Assembly (NCBI GenBank): GCA_964631945.1
Contig: CAZWAY010000029.1
Coordinates: 5,752-69,751, forward strand
Reading direction: 5' to 3'
DNA length: 64,000 nt
Source: JABFRZ01 sp964631945
Lineage (GTDB): Bacteria > Planctomycetota > UBA1135 > GCA-002686595
A program made the translations under genes and the position numbers. The notes below the pieces were generated by a model. That model was not told the DNA's origin. It did no database searches and saw only the letters and a program-made list of their open reading frames with translations. Positions 7,629 through 16,668 of the stretch are shown in pieces (within the stretch, counting starts at the first letter, position 1; every line of letters starts with the position of its first letter).

Positions 7629-9487
7629 ACTCCCCCACCCTCGCCCTCGTGCGCAAGGACTCGCCGTGGCTGTTCGCCTTCCTCGTGCTCGGGAGCGTGC
7701 TGGCCTGCACGGCGTTCCTCGAATCCGAGTTCAAGGGCGTGCTGGTCGTCCCCGAGCGGCGCTTCGCCGAGGATTTCGAGCTGCTGCTCGTGCCCTGCGC
7801 GGTCGTGCTCGCCCTGGTCTCCAGCCTGAGCGAGACGCTGCGTTCGACGGGCGACCTCTTGCGCCATCGACCCGTCAGCGCCGCGCGGCTCTTCTGGACC
7901 CGTCACCTGGCCGCGCTCGGCGTGGTCGCTTGCTGGACGCTCTTCGGGACGCTGGCCACGTGGCTGGGCGAACTCGTGTACGGCGCGGACGGGGCCTGCG
8001 CGGACGCGAGCCGCTACGGCGCTCTCGCCGCGATGACGGCCGGGCTCGCGCTGGACTACGCGCTGGTCGTGCTGGCCCTGTGCCTGCCGATGCGGCGGCT
8101 CCAGCGCCTGTGGGTGGCCGGACTGCTGCTGTTCCTGCGCTACGCGGCCCAATCCGCGCTCGCCTTCCTGGACCCATCCTGGCCGGCGTGCTTGCTCGTC
8201 TTCGGGCTCGCGGCGCTGGCGTCCCTCGCGCTCGCGGCACACTGCGAGGCAGCGGGCTACGACGCGGATCTCCCCACGCCGGGGCGGGTCCTGTTCGGCG
8301 TGTCGCTGGTGTGCGTGCCCGCGGCCGCGTTCTTCGGCACGATCGCCGTGAGCGGCTGGCACGAGCTCGGCCTGGAGGCGTTGCAACGAGCCCGTCCCTG
8401 CGTCGGGCTCGTGGAACCGAACGTGCTCGGCCTCCTGTCGGCACCGGACCGCGAGGGATGGTCCGTGGTCCTGGACGAGCGCGGTCGCCCGACCGCGCGC
8501 CGGATCCAGTACGAGGACGACGTCTTCTACCCGGCGCCCGCCCCGAAGGAGGCGGACTTCGACGCGCTGAGCGTGCGCGTGCTCCATCCCCCGTTCGCGT
8601 CCTACCAGAGCCAGCCGGGCTCGGCGCGGACGCGGCGCGTCTTCCTGCGAGGAGACGCCGTGCGCGTGGTCGAGGAGAACCACCTGGACGAGCGCCGGTG
8701 CTGGACCTTGCCGCTCCCGGCCGGGACCGCCGGCGAAGCCCCGGAGTTCCTCGAGCTCGAGGACGGTGAGCAGGAGCCACTGTTCCTCCTGGCCCAGCGG
8801 AGCGGGCTCCTGTGGCTCGTCAGCGCGGAGACCCCGCCGCGGCTCGTGCCCCAGACCCTGCCGGAGGGCGACCGTCCGCTGCGCCGGAGCTTCGGGCGGG
8901 ACGAGCGCGGGAAGACCCTGCGCGTGTTCGCGGGCGAGAAGGCCAGCTGGCGCCAGCGCGCCGGGGCCTGGGAAGCCGTTCCCGACGTCTTCGCGGGTGC
9001 GGCGCACTTCACCGTTCTCGACGACGATCCGCTGCGCCCCGAGGTCGAGCTGAGCCTTCCCGGCGGAGTCGCGTTCCGGCATCGCTACGGGCTGGAAGGC
9101 CTGCGCGAGAAGCTGTGCGCGGCCTTCGCGGCCCTGGCCACCGTCCTCTTGCCAGCGCCCTTTGCGTTGCTCGGCGCGACCAGCGACTACGCGGCCGCGG
9201 CCGAGGCCCTGCCCGACGAGGCTCTGCTGGTGCTCGACCCGCTGCTGGGCGGCGGCTACCGCTGGCTGCTCGGACTCAACCTGACCGTCACGCTGATGCT
9301 GATGGCCCTCACCTGGCGCGGACTCGGCCGCCGCGGACTCGGGCGCATGCGGGTGGCGGGCTGGACCCTGGCGGTTCTCGGCGCAGGCGTGTGGGCCGGC
9401 CCGCTGCTGCTGCTCCTCGAGCCGCGCCGCGCCTGGCGCAAGCCGGCGCGCACGGCCCCGCCGGCGCCGCTCGTGGTCGCCGCCTGA
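7625..9487 (+). CDS. ABC transporter permease with large extramembrane domain
   Basis: A 620-residue membrane protein starting at the ATG that overlaps the ATPase stop. About seven hydrophobic helices occupy residues 15-240 (for example WLFAFLVLGSVLACTAFL), then a hydrophilic, probably beta-rich region of about 230 residues (about 245-475), then three more helices (490-600). The position in the operon identifies it as the membrane partner of the ATPase. I do not recognise the large inserted domain; its location on the outer side is an inference from topology. The substrate is unknown; the relatives of this operon type respond to membrane- or cell-wall-active compounds. Confidence 0.75.
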   Translation: MNSPTLALVRKDSPWLFAFLVLGSVLACTAFLESEFKGVLVVPERRFAEDFELLLVPCAVVLALVSSLSETLRSTGDLLRHRPVSAARLFWTRHLAALGVVACWTLFGTLATWLGELVYGADGACADASRYGALAAMTAGLALDYALVVLALCLPMRRLQRLWVAGLLLFLRYAAQSALAFLDPSWPACLLVFGLAALASLALAAHCEAAGYDADLPTPGRVLFGVSLVCVPAAAFFGTIAVSGWHELGLEALQRARPCVGLVEPNVLGLLSAPDREGWSVVLDERGRPTARRIQYEDDVFYPAPAPKEADFDALSVRVLHPPFASYQSQPGSARTRRVFLRGDAVRVVEENHLDERRCWTLPLPAGTAGEAPEFLELEDGEQEPLFLLAQRSGLLWLVSAETPPRLVPQTLPEGDRPLRRSFGRDERGKTLRVFAGEKASWRQRAGAWEAVPDVFAGAAHFTVLDDDPLRPEVELSLPGGVAFRHRYGLEGLREKLCAAFAALATVLLPAPFALLGATSDYAAAAEALPDEALLVLDPLLGGGYRWLLGLNLTVTLMLMALTWRGLGRRGLGRMRVAGWTLAVLGAGVWAGPLLLLLEPRRAWRKPARTAPPAPLVVAA

Positions 9488-9507
9488 GCTGCGCCATCTG
9501 GCTGCGG

Positions 9508-10671
9508 TCAGAGCGTGCCCACGGCCAGGATGCACTCCAGGCCGCCGTTCGTGAGTGCGAGGTGCCGCAGCCCGCGCAGGCCGAGCGCGCTCACGTGCTC
9601 GCGCTCCAGCGCCAGCAGCGCCAGCGTGCAGCCCGCGCCGTGCTCGCGCAGGCGCGCCCCGAAGGCGCGATACAGCTCGACCAGCTCGTGGCGCTCGCCC
9701 GCGCTCGCGCCGGCGCCGACGCGCAGCCCGTAGGGCGCGTTGCAGACGATCCAGGCGTTCCAGCCGCGGCGCAACTCCAGCTCGCGCGCATCGGCCAGCT
9801 CGAAGCGCACCCACTCACCCACGCCGGCGTGCTCGGCGTTGGCGCGCGCCTCGGCCACGCGTTCGGGCTCGAGGTCGGAACCCAAGAGGACCGCTCGCTT
9901 GCGTCCGCGCCGCGCCTCGGCCTCGGCCAGGCAGGCCGCCCGCAGGGCCGCGAAGGCCGGCGCGTCGTGGTCGAGCCAGCGCTCGAAGCCGAAGGCACGC
10001 CGCGCGCCGGGCGGGATGCCAGCCGCGAGCCAGGCCGCCTCGATCACGAGCGTGCCCGAACCCGCGAACGGGTCCACCAGCGGCGCGCGCTGGTCCCAGC
10101 CCGAATAGGCGAGCATGGCCGCGGCCAGGTTCTCGGACAGCGGCGCGCGGCCCTGGTGCAGGCGCCAGCCGCGCCGGTGCAGGGCCTCGCCCGAGCCGTC
10201 GAGCGAGAGCGTGGCGCGGTCGCGGAAGAGGTGCAGGTGGATGCGCAGGTCGGGGTCCTCGCGATCGACCGAGGGCCGCGTCCCCGTGCGCGCGCGGAAG
10301 CGGTCCACGACCGCGTCCTTGACGCGCTGCTCGGCGAACTGGGTGTGGTCGAGGCGCGACTCGGAGCTCTGGGCCTGGACCGCCAGGCTGCCCTCGGGGC
10401 CGAGCCAGGTCTCCCAGGGCAGCGCGTTCACGGCCGCGTGCAGCTGGTCGCCGTCGCGGGCCTCGAAGCGGGCCAGGCGCTCGAGCACGCGCACGCCGGT
10501 GCGCAGCATCAGGTTCGCGCGCCAGCCGTCCGCGCGCGTGCCCTCGAAGTGCACGCCGCCCACCTGGCGCTCGAGACGCGCGAACCCGAGCGCGCGCGCC
10601 TCGGCGTGCAGCGCCGGCTCGACGCCCGGCGCGCAGGTGACGAAGAAGGAGCGGCGTGCGGCGCGGGCCAT
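9508..10671 (-). CDS. THUMP-domain RNA methyltransferase, RlmL/TrmN family
   Basis: A 387-residue protein from the ATG at 10671 (SFFVTCAPGVEPALHAEA start, typical of the family). The N-terminal third is a ferredoxin-like/THUMP RNA-binding module; from about residue 190 there is the UPF0020 methyltransferase: DPFAGSGTLVIEAA (SAM motif I), GSDLEPERVAEARANAE, and the catalytic motif region CNAPYGLR near residue 311. The family motif is usually NPPYG, so the first proline is replaced by alanine. Members make N2-methylguanine in 23S rRNA or tRNA. It converges on the permease gene with a 20-bp gap. Confidence 0.87.
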   Translation of the reverse strand: MARAARRSFFVTCAPGVEPALHAEARALGFARLERQVGGVHFEGTRADGWRANLMLRTGVRVLERLARFEARDGDQLHAAVNALPWETWLGPEGSLAVQAQSSESRLDHTQFAEQRVKDAVVDRFRARTGTRPSVDREDPDLRIHLHLFRDRATLSLDGSGEALHRRGWRLHQGRAPLSENLAAAMLAYSGWDQRAPLVDPFAGSGTLVIEAAWLAAGIPPGARRAFGFERWLDHDAPAFAALRAACLAEAEARRGRKRAVLLGSDLEPERVAEARANAEHAGVGEWVRFELADARELELRRGWNAWIVCNAPYGLRVGAGASAGERHELVELYRAFGARLREHGAGCTLALLALEREHVSALGLRGLRHLALTNGGLECILAVGTL

Positions 10672-10779
10672 CGGAAGCCGCCAGCGGACGGCGTGGGGCG
10701 CCATGCAAGCCCAAGTCCGGGACCGAAGCAAGCGCGCACTCCCGCGCGGCCGCCATGGATCCGCGCCGCGCGCATGGGC

Positions 10780-10785
10780 TACCCT
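10780..10785 (+). promoter_or_regulatory. -10 element TACCCT, short/leaderless start
   Basis: GGCTACCCT ends 10 bp before the ATG at 10796, with no Shine-Dalgarno sequence between. One of a recurring set of GCTANNCT elements in this window. Confidence 0.5.
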
Positions 10786-10795
10786 GGGCCGCTCG

Positions 10796-12610
10796 ATGGA
10801 CTGGCAGGCCTATTTCGTGCTCGGGCTCACGCTGCTGATGCTGGTGGCGCTGGTGTCCGGACGCGTGCGCGTCGACGCCATCGGACTCGGGCTGATGGTC
10901 GCGCTGGTCGGAGCCGGGATCATCGGCTACGACCGCGCGGTCGAGGGCCTGGGCAACAAGGCCATCCTCACGATCGCGGGTCTGTTCGTGGTGGGCGAGG
11001 GCCTGACGCGCACGGGTGCGGTCGAATTCGTGGCGCGCTTCCTGCTGCGCGTGACGGACGGCAGCGCGCGGCGCACGATCTTCCTGACCTGCACGGTCGC
11101 GGCGCTGATCTCGAGCATGCTCAACGACACCGCCGTGGTGGTGGTGTTCATCCCGCTCCTCCTGGAAGTCAGCCGCGCCAGCCGCGTGCCGGCCTCGCAG
11201 CTCCTGATGCCGCTCTCCTTCGCGGCCCTCCTGGGCGGCATGAACACGCTGATCGGGACCTCGACCAACATCCTGGTCAGCGGCACGGCCGAGAAGCTCG
11301 GACAGCCGGCGCTGGGGATGTTCGAGATGACGCCGCTGGCCGTGGTCCTGTGCGCGCTCGGGATCCTGTACATGACCTGGCTGGCGCCGGTGCTGCTGCC
11401 GAGGCGTGGCTCGCTGTCGGAGATGCTGGGGACGTCCGAGGCGCGCGAGTACCTGACCGAGCTCGTGATCGGGAAGAGCTCGGCCCTGGCCGGGCAGACC
11501 CTGTCGGACGTGAGCGCCAAGATCCGCGCGCGCCTGGTGTTCTACGTGCGTGCGGAGACGATCGTGTGGGGCCCCTTCGAGGGCCACGTGGTCCGGCCCG
11601 GGGACGTGCTCATGCTGCGCGGCAGCGTGGACGAGATCGCGGCCCTGGAGGTCGAACTCGACCTGAAGCACGTGGCCGGGGAGCGCTCGCGCCAGAAGGA
11701 CATGGCCTTCTTCGAGCTGGCCATCTCGCCGCACTCGCCGCTGGTCGGACGGCGCGCGGAGGAGCTGGAGCTGTGGCGCGACTACGGCGCGGTCACGATC
11801 GCGATCCTGCGCGCCGGCCAGCACATCAAGGAGCGCCTGAGCAAGCTGCACCTGCGCGCGGGCGACCTGCTCCTGGTGATGGCCGACGAAGAGGCCGAGA
11901 ACCGGCTGCAGAACAGCAACGACTTCTACCTGGTGACGGGCACCCACAAGACCGTCAAGCTGCGCCACCGCGGGCGGCGCGCGCTGCTGGTGGCCGCGCT
12001 GGTGGTGGTGTTCTTCGCGCTGACCTCGCTGTTCGAGATGCCCTGGCTGCCGCAGCCCTTCGTGGCCGTGCTGGGCGCGCTGGGGATGATCGCCACCGGC
12101 TGCGTCACGCCGCGCCGCGTGTACCGCACGATCGACTGGCCGATCCTCCTGTTCATCGCGGGCACGCTGGCGCTCGGCAAGGCCATGGAATCGACCGGCG
12201 CGGCCACGACCATCGCGCAGGGCATCGTGGACCTCCTGGCGCGCCATGGCGAGGCCGCGATCCTGTCGGGCTTCGTGCTCCTGTGTCTGGTGCTCAACAC
12301 CCTGATCGCGCACAGCGCCGTGGCCGTGCTGTTGACGCCGATCGCGATCCGCACGGCCGAGACCATGGCCGCGGCCGAGGGCCTGGCGCCCGACGACCCC
12401 GCCGCCCTGGCCTTCCTGCGCGCCTGCATCCTGGCCATCGCCTTCGGCGGCTCGCTGTGCTTCGCGACCCCGGTCGGACACCAGGTCAACCTGATGGTGA
12501 TGGGCCCGGGCGGCTACCGCTACGGCGACTTCGTGCGCCTCGGGCTGCCGCTCTCGCTGCTGGCCTGGGTCGTGATCTCGTTCGGGCTGCCGATCCTCAC
12601 CGGGATCTAG
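10796..12610 (+). CDS. SLC13/DASS-type transporter with two RCK_C (TrkA-C) domains
   Basis: A 604-residue membrane protein. The two DASS signature hairpins are present: GMNTLIGTSTNI near residue 149 and FATPVGHQVN near residue 557, each in one half of about six transmembrane helices. Between the halves (about 205-390) are two RCK_C/TrkA-C domains (PGDVLMLRGSVDEI and AGDLLLVMADEEAE), the layout of bacterial SLC13 anion transporters such as sulfate or dicarboxylate symporters; the RCK_C domains probably regulate. The substrate (sulfate, dicarboxylate, arsenite-like anion) cannot be told from sequence alone. Confidence 0.88.
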   Translation: MDWQAYFVLGLTLLMLVALVSGRVRVDAIGLGLMVALVGAGIIGYDRAVEGLGNKAILTIAGLFVVGEGLTRTGAVEFVARFLLRVTDGSARRTIFLTCTVAALISSMLNDTAVVVVFIPLLLEVSRASRVPASQLLMPLSFAALLGGMNTLIGTSTNILVSGTAEKLGQPALGMFEMTPLAVVLCALGILYMTWLAPVLLPRRGSLSEMLGTSEAREYLTELVIGKSSALAGQTLSDVSAKIRARLVFYVRAETIVWGPFEGHVVRPGDVLMLRGSVDEIAALEVELDLKHVAGERSRQKDMAFFELAISPHSPLVGRRAEELELWRDYGAVTIAILRAGQHIKERLSKLHLRAGDLLLVMADEEAENRLQNSNDFYLVTGTHKTVKLRHRGRRALLVAALVVVFFALTSLFEMPWLPQPFVAVLGALGMIATGCVTPRRVYRTIDWPILLFIAGTLALGKAMESTGAATTIAQGIVDLLARHGEAAILSGFVLLCLVLNTLIAHSAVAVLLTPIAIRTAETMAAAEGLAPDDPAALAFLRACILAIAFGGSLCFATPVGHQVNLMVMGPGGYRYGDFVRLGLPLSLLAWVVISFGLPILTGI

Positions 12611-12627
12611 CGGCCCCCGCGGACGGC

Positions 12628-12633
12628 TACACT
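12628..12633 (+). promoter_or_regulatory. -10 element TACACT, leaderless start
   Basis: GGCTACACT ends 8 bp before the ATG at 12642. The spacing would put the transcription start at or next to the start codon; no Shine-Dalgarno sequence is present. Confidence 0.5.
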
Positions 12634-12641
12634 CGCGCGCG

Positions 12642-13850
12642 ATGACCGCCCCGACGCACGCGCTGACGCTGGTGGCCGAGGCCCGCCCGGAGACGACCGG
12701 CGGCGTGCGCTGCCCGCACTTCGGGCCCTGCGGCGGCTGCTCATTCCTGGACCAGCCCTACGCGGAAGAACTGGCCGGCAAGGCGAGCGCCTTCCAGCGC
12801 GTGGCCGAGGCGCACCTCGAGCTCGCCGGCGTGGAGCTGCGCGCGCCGCTGGCCGCGCGCGAGCCGCTCTTCTACCGCACCTCGCTCAAGGTGCCTTTCG
12901 ACCTGCGGCGCGGCCAGCCGATCGCCGGCTTCTACCGGCGCGGCAGCCACCAGATCGTCGACCTGCACACCTGCGCCATCCAGCACCCCGAGCTCACGCG
13001 GCTCTTGCTGGGCGCGCGCGAGCTCGCGGCCGAGCTCGGCACGCCGATCTACGACGAGCGCTCGCACAGGGGCCTCCTGCGCCACTTCCTGGCGCGGATC
13101 GGGGCCGGCACGGGCGAGTGCCTGGCCGGTTTCGTGGTGCGCTACGACCGCGACCGCGCCACGCTGGCCCTGGCCGAGCGCCTGTTCGAACGTTTCCGCA
13201 AGCGCGGCCTGGTGGGTGTGATCGAGAACGTCAACCGCGCGCGCGGCAGCCAGGTGGTGGGCCAGGAGTCGCGCCTCCTGGTCGGACGCGAAACGCTGAG
13301 CGAGCAGAGCGACGGCCTCACGCTGGCGACCTCGCTCACGACCTTCGCGCAGGTCAACGCGGCCCAGGCCGCGGTCCTGTACGCCGAGGTCGAGCGCCTG
13401 CTGGCCCCGCTCGCGGGCCTGCGCGTGGTCGACCTGTTCTCGGGCTACGGCCCGATCGCGCTGCGCCTGGCGCGGCGCGGCGCCGAGGTGCACGCCATCG
13501 AGTACGACGCGCAGGCGGTGGCCGAGGGCGAGCGCGCCGCGGCCGCCAACGGCCTGACGCAGCGCGTGCGCTTCGCCGCGGGCGACGCCGGACGCCTGTT
13601 GCGCGCGCACGCGGGCCCGATCGACGCGATCGTGGTCGATCCGCCGCGACGCGGGCTGGCCCCGGCCCTGGTGCAGCAGCTGTGCGCGCTGGCCGTGCCG
13701 CGCCTGGTGGTCGTGTCGTGCTTCCCGGACACGCTGATGCGCGACCTGCGCGCGCTCGGCCAGACCTATGCGCTGAAATCGCTGGGCACGGTGGACCTCT
13801 TCCCGCGCACGCCGCACCTGGAGTCGGTCGCGCTGCTGACGCGCCGCTGA
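12642..13850 (+). CDS. TrmA/RlmD-family RNA m5U methyltransferase without TRAM domain
   Basis: A 402-residue enzyme. It keeps the [4Fe-4S] cysteines C24, C30, C33 (CPHFGPCGGC) and C111, the SAM region VDLFSGYGPIALRLARRGAEV, DPPRRGL, the nucleophile C360 in VVSCFPDTL, and the C-terminal HLESV base motif. The N-terminal TRAM RNA-binding domain of classical RlmD/RlmC is absent: only about 20 residues precede the Fe-S cluster, as in RlmC-like compact members. A second, TRAM-containing paralogue is at 62016-63443, so the two probably modify different RNA sites. Confidence 0.9.
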   Translation: MTAPTHALTLVAEARPETTGGVRCPHFGPCGGCSFLDQPYAEELAGKASAFQRVAEAHLELAGVELRAPLAAREPLFYRTSLKVPFDLRRGQPIAGFYRRGSHQIVDLHTCAIQHPELTRLLLGARELAAELGTPIYDERSHRGLLRHFLARIGAGTGECLAGFVVRYDRDRATLALAERLFERFRKRGLVGVIENVNRARGSQVVGQESRLLVGRETLSEQSDGLTLATSLTTFAQVNAAQAAVLYAEVERLLAPLAGLRVVDLFSGYGPIALRLARRGAEVHAIEYDAQAVAEGERAAAANGLTQRVRFAAGDAGRLLRAHAGPIDAIVVDPPRRGLAPALVQQLCALAVPRLVVVSCFPDTLMRDLRALGQTYALKSLGTVDLFPRTPHLESVALLTRR

Positions 13851-13878
13851 ACCGCTCGCGCGGTCGACCGGCGCAGGC

Positions 13879-15951
13879 TCAGGCCGGCCGCGCGCCGCGG
13901 CGCGCGCGGGCCTTGCGCTTGCCCTTGGCGGCCCCGGCCCCGGCCACCTTGGCGCGCTTCGCCCCCGGGCCCTTGGCGCGGGCGGCCGCGCGCACGGACT
14001 TCGCCCAGTCCTTGGGCGGTTCCTCGCCCTTGAGCTCGAACAGGAAGCGCGAGGGCAGCGACTCCTCGCCGCGCCCGAAGCGCGCGCGCGCCTTGGTGTA
14101 GCACAGCGTCAGGTTGCGTTGCGCGCGCGTGATGCCGACGTACATCAGGCGCCGCTCCTCCTCGACCGTGCCCTCGGCCAGCGCGCGGCGGTGCGGCAGC
14201 AGGCCCTCCTCGAGGCCCACCAGGTACACGCGCGGGAACTCGAGACCCTTGGCGGAGTGCAGCGTCATGAGCGTGACGCGCTTGCGCTCGCCCTCCTCGA
14301 GCGGCTCGTCGTCGTCCTCCTCCTCCAGCGTGAGCGCGCGCAGGAAGTCGGCCAGGGCGCTGTCCTTCTTGCGTCCGCCCAGCTTTCTTGCGAGTTCGAG
14401 CAGCTCCTCGACCGCGGCCCAGCGCCGCGTGCGCTCGAGCGGGTCGGGATAGAGGCGCTCGAGCTCGGCGCGGTAGCCGACGGCCTCCAGCGTGCGCTCG
14501 ACGAACGCCACCAGCGTGAGCCCGCGCGGCTCGCGCAGGCTCGCCAGCAGGCGGCAGAAGTCGCGCCCGGCCTCGGCCGCGGCCGCCCCGACCCCCTCGA
14601 TCCCCCCCTCGCTCGCGGCCGCCTCCTCGAAGGCCTGGGCCAGCGGGATGCGCCGCGCGCCCGCGTGCGCCAGCACGCGCTCCAGGCTCTTCGCGCCGAG
14701 CCCGCGCGGCGGCGCGCTCACCGCGCGCGCGAAGGCCAGCTCGTCGTCCGGCTGCAGCATCAGCTTCAGGTAGGCGATCACGTCGCGCACCTCCTTGCGG
14801 TCGAAGAACGAGCGTCCGCCCACCAGCACGTAGGGCACGGCGCGCGCGCGGAACTGCTCCTCGTAGGCGCGCGCCTGGGGTCCGGTGCGGAACAGCACCG
14901 CGAAGTCGCCGAAGCGCGCCGCGCGCCGGCCGACCAGCGCCAGGATGTCGCGCGCCACGTGGTCGGCTTCCTCCGTCCCGTCCTCGGCCAGCACCAGCTG
15001 CAGCGGCTCGCCGGGGCCGAGCGCCGAGCGCAGTTCCTTGGGATGGCGGTCGGCGTTGTGCGCGATGACGCGGTTGGCGGCACGCAGGATCGGCTCGGTC
15101 GAGCGGTAGTTCGTCTCGAGCCGCACCACGCGCGCGCCCGGGAAGTCGCGCTCGAAGTGCAGGATGCGCCGGACGTCGGCGCCCCTCCAGCCGTAGATCG
15201 ACTGGTCGTCGTCCCCCACCACGCACAGGTTGCGGTGCAGCCCGGCGATGCCGCGCACGATCTCGTACTGCGGCGCGTTGGTGTCCTGGTACTCGTCCAC
15301 CAGCACGTAGCGGAAGTGCTCGCGCAGCGCCGGCAACGGTCCGTCCTTGCGCTTCAGCAGCTGCACGGTGCGCAGCAGCAGGTCGTCGAAGTCGATCGAG
15401 CGCGTGCGCGCCAGTTCCTCCTCGTAGCGCGAGAAGGCGCGGCCCACCAGTTCCTCCTGCTCGTCGCCGGCCTTGGCCAGGAAGGCTTCGGCCCCGATCA
15501 GGCGGCTCTTCAGCAGCGAGATGCGTGCCTGCAGGTCGCCGGGCTGGAGCGTCGCGCCCTCCACCGCGAGGGTGCGCAGCACGCCGCGCATGAGCGCCAG
15601 CTGGTCGGCGCTGTCGCTGATCACGAACGAGCGCGCCAGGCCCACCAGCGCCCCGTGCTCGCGCAGAACCTGCACGCAGAAGGAGTGGAACGTGCCCACG
15701 AAGGGCAGCGTCGCGCGCTCCTTGCCGACCAGCGCCGCCAGGCGCGCGCGCATCTCGCGCGCGGCCTTGTTGGTGAAGGTCACGGCCAGGATGCGCTCCG
15801 GCGGCACGCCCTGGGCCACCAGGTGCGCGATGCGCACCGTGATCACGCGCGTCTTGCCGCTGCCCGCGCCGGCCAGCACCAGCAGGGGACCCTCGGTGTG
15901 CAGCACGGCGGCGCGCTGCTCCGGGTTCAGCTTGGCGAGGAGCTCGGTCAC
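13879..15951 (-). CDS. UvrD/PcrA-family ATP-dependent DNA helicase
   Basis: A 690-residue superfamily 1A helicase with all motifs in order: Q-motif LNPEQRAAV, Walker A GAGSGKT (residues 28-34), Walker B DEYQDTN, GDDDQSIYGWRGA, NYRST, MTLHSAKGLEF and YVGITRAQ. It unwinds DNA in repair and replication-conflict resolution. Starts at GTG 15951. The C-terminus is a short Lys/Arg-rich tail. It is slightly shorter than PcrA (about 720 residues). Confidence 0.95.
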   Translation of the reverse strand: MTELLAKLNPEQRAAVLHTEGPLLVLAGAGSGKTRVITVRIAHLVAQGVPPERILAVTFTNKAAREMRARLAALVGKERATLPFVGTFHSFCVQVLREHGALVGLARSFVISDSADQLALMRGVLRTLAVEGATLQPGDLQARISLLKSRLIGAEAFLAKAGDEQEELVGRAFSRYEEELARTRSIDFDDLLLRTVQLLKRKDGPLPALREHFRYVLVDEYQDTNAPQYEIVRGIAGLHRNLCVVGDDDQSIYGWRGADVRRILHFERDFPGARVVRLETNYRSTEPILRAANRVIAHNADRHPKELRSALGPGEPLQLVLAEDGTEEADHVARDILALVGRRAARFGDFAVLFRTGPQARAYEEQFRARAVPYVLVGGRSFFDRKEVRDVIAYLKLMLQPDDELAFARAVSAPPRGLGAKSLERVLAHAGARRIPLAQAFEEAAASEGGIEGVGAAAAEAGRDFCRLLASLREPRGLTLVAFVERTLEAVGYRAELERLYPDPLERTRRWAAVEELLELARKLGGRKKDSALADFLRALTLEEEDDDEPLEEGERKRVTLMTLHSAKGLEFPRVYLVGLEEGLLPHRRALAEGTVEEERRLMYVGITRAQRNLTLCYTKARARFGRGEESLPSRFLFELKGEEPPKDWAKSVRAAARAKGPGAKRAKVAGAGAAKGKRKARARRGARPA

Positions 15952-15966
15952 GGCGGGAGGGCGCGC

Positions 15967-15972
15967 AGGGTA
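15967..15972 (-). promoter_or_regulatory. -10 element TACCCT for the helicase gene
   Basis: On the minus strand, GCGTACCCT ends 15 bp before the GTG start at 15951; same motif class as the other short-leader promoters here. Confidence 0.4.
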
Positions 15973-16181
15973 CGCGCCCTCGCCCCGCGCTCAAGCGCCT
16001 TCTTCGCGCCCGCGCGCGGGCGGGGACGATCGAGAGCGGCACGCCCGGAAGGGGTTTCGCAGGCCGGGTCCGGGGAGCCGGCGATGGGTGCACAGGACGG
16101 CGGCGGAGGCGCGCGCCTCGAAAGGGATTCCCCGACCCGCCGCGGACGCGCCGGCCATACTTCGCGCAAGGGAGGCCCACC

Positions 16182-16637
16182 ATGATCCTTGCTCGCCTCG
16201 CGAGCGTTCCGGGACGCTGGATCGTCGCCGGACTCGCGCTGCACGCGCTCGCGGCCGCACTGTTCCTGTCCAGCACGCTCTCCTCGAACCCGGAGCGCGC
16301 GCGCAAGCCCGCCGACGCCGCCCGACCCGCGCCGGACGGACGACGCGAAACGGGGCTCGTGCCCGCGGCCCCGCAGGAGACCGCGCGACGCCAGCCGGCG
16401 CGCGAGCCGAGCCCGCAGCGCGCGCTCGAGGAACGCGTGCAGCAGGCGACCACCGCGCTGGTGCAGGCCCTGGACACGTCCGCCTACGAGGACCAGCGCT
16501 GGTTGGAGACCGTCCGCGAGCACGCCCGTGCGCTGGGCGCCGACGCACGCCCGATGCTCGAGGCGCTGCTGGCCGACGGCGAGGGCCCGGTCGCGCTGCA
16601 CGTCGCCGCGAGCGAACTCCTGGCCGCTCTGCCCTGA
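16182..16637 (+). CDS. Hypothetical membrane-anchored protein
   Basis: A 151-residue protein with one N-terminal transmembrane helix (residues about 13-32, WIVAGLALHALAAALFLSS), a proline/arginine-rich linker, and a helical C-terminal half that resembles a single HEAT-like repeat (PMLEALLADGEGPVALHVAA). A GGGAGG Shine-Dalgarno sequence lies 6-11 bp upstream of the ATG, and a CATACT -10-like hexamer about 20 bp further up. No family recognised. It converges on the DUF1028 gene. Confidence 0.6.
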   Translation: MILARLASVPGRWIVAGLALHALAAALFLSSTLSSNPERARKPADAARPAPDGRRETGLVPAAPQETARRQPAREPSPQRALEERVQQATTALVQALDTSAYEDQRWLETVREHARALGADARPMLEALLADGEGPVALHVAASELLAALP

Positions 16638-16668
16638 GGGTGGCCCGACCACGCGGGGCGCTGGCGCC

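Noticed and set aside
8812..12645. A 1277-codon plus-strand open frame spanning the permease and methyltransferase region.
   Set aside because: Shadow of several recognised genes; no domain and Arg-rich composition.
13889..16477. Long minus-strand frame running past the helicase N-terminus.
   Set aside because: It overlaps the small membrane-anchored gene at 16182-16637 on the other strand and shows no homology-like features; the helicase GTG start at 15951 matches the family.
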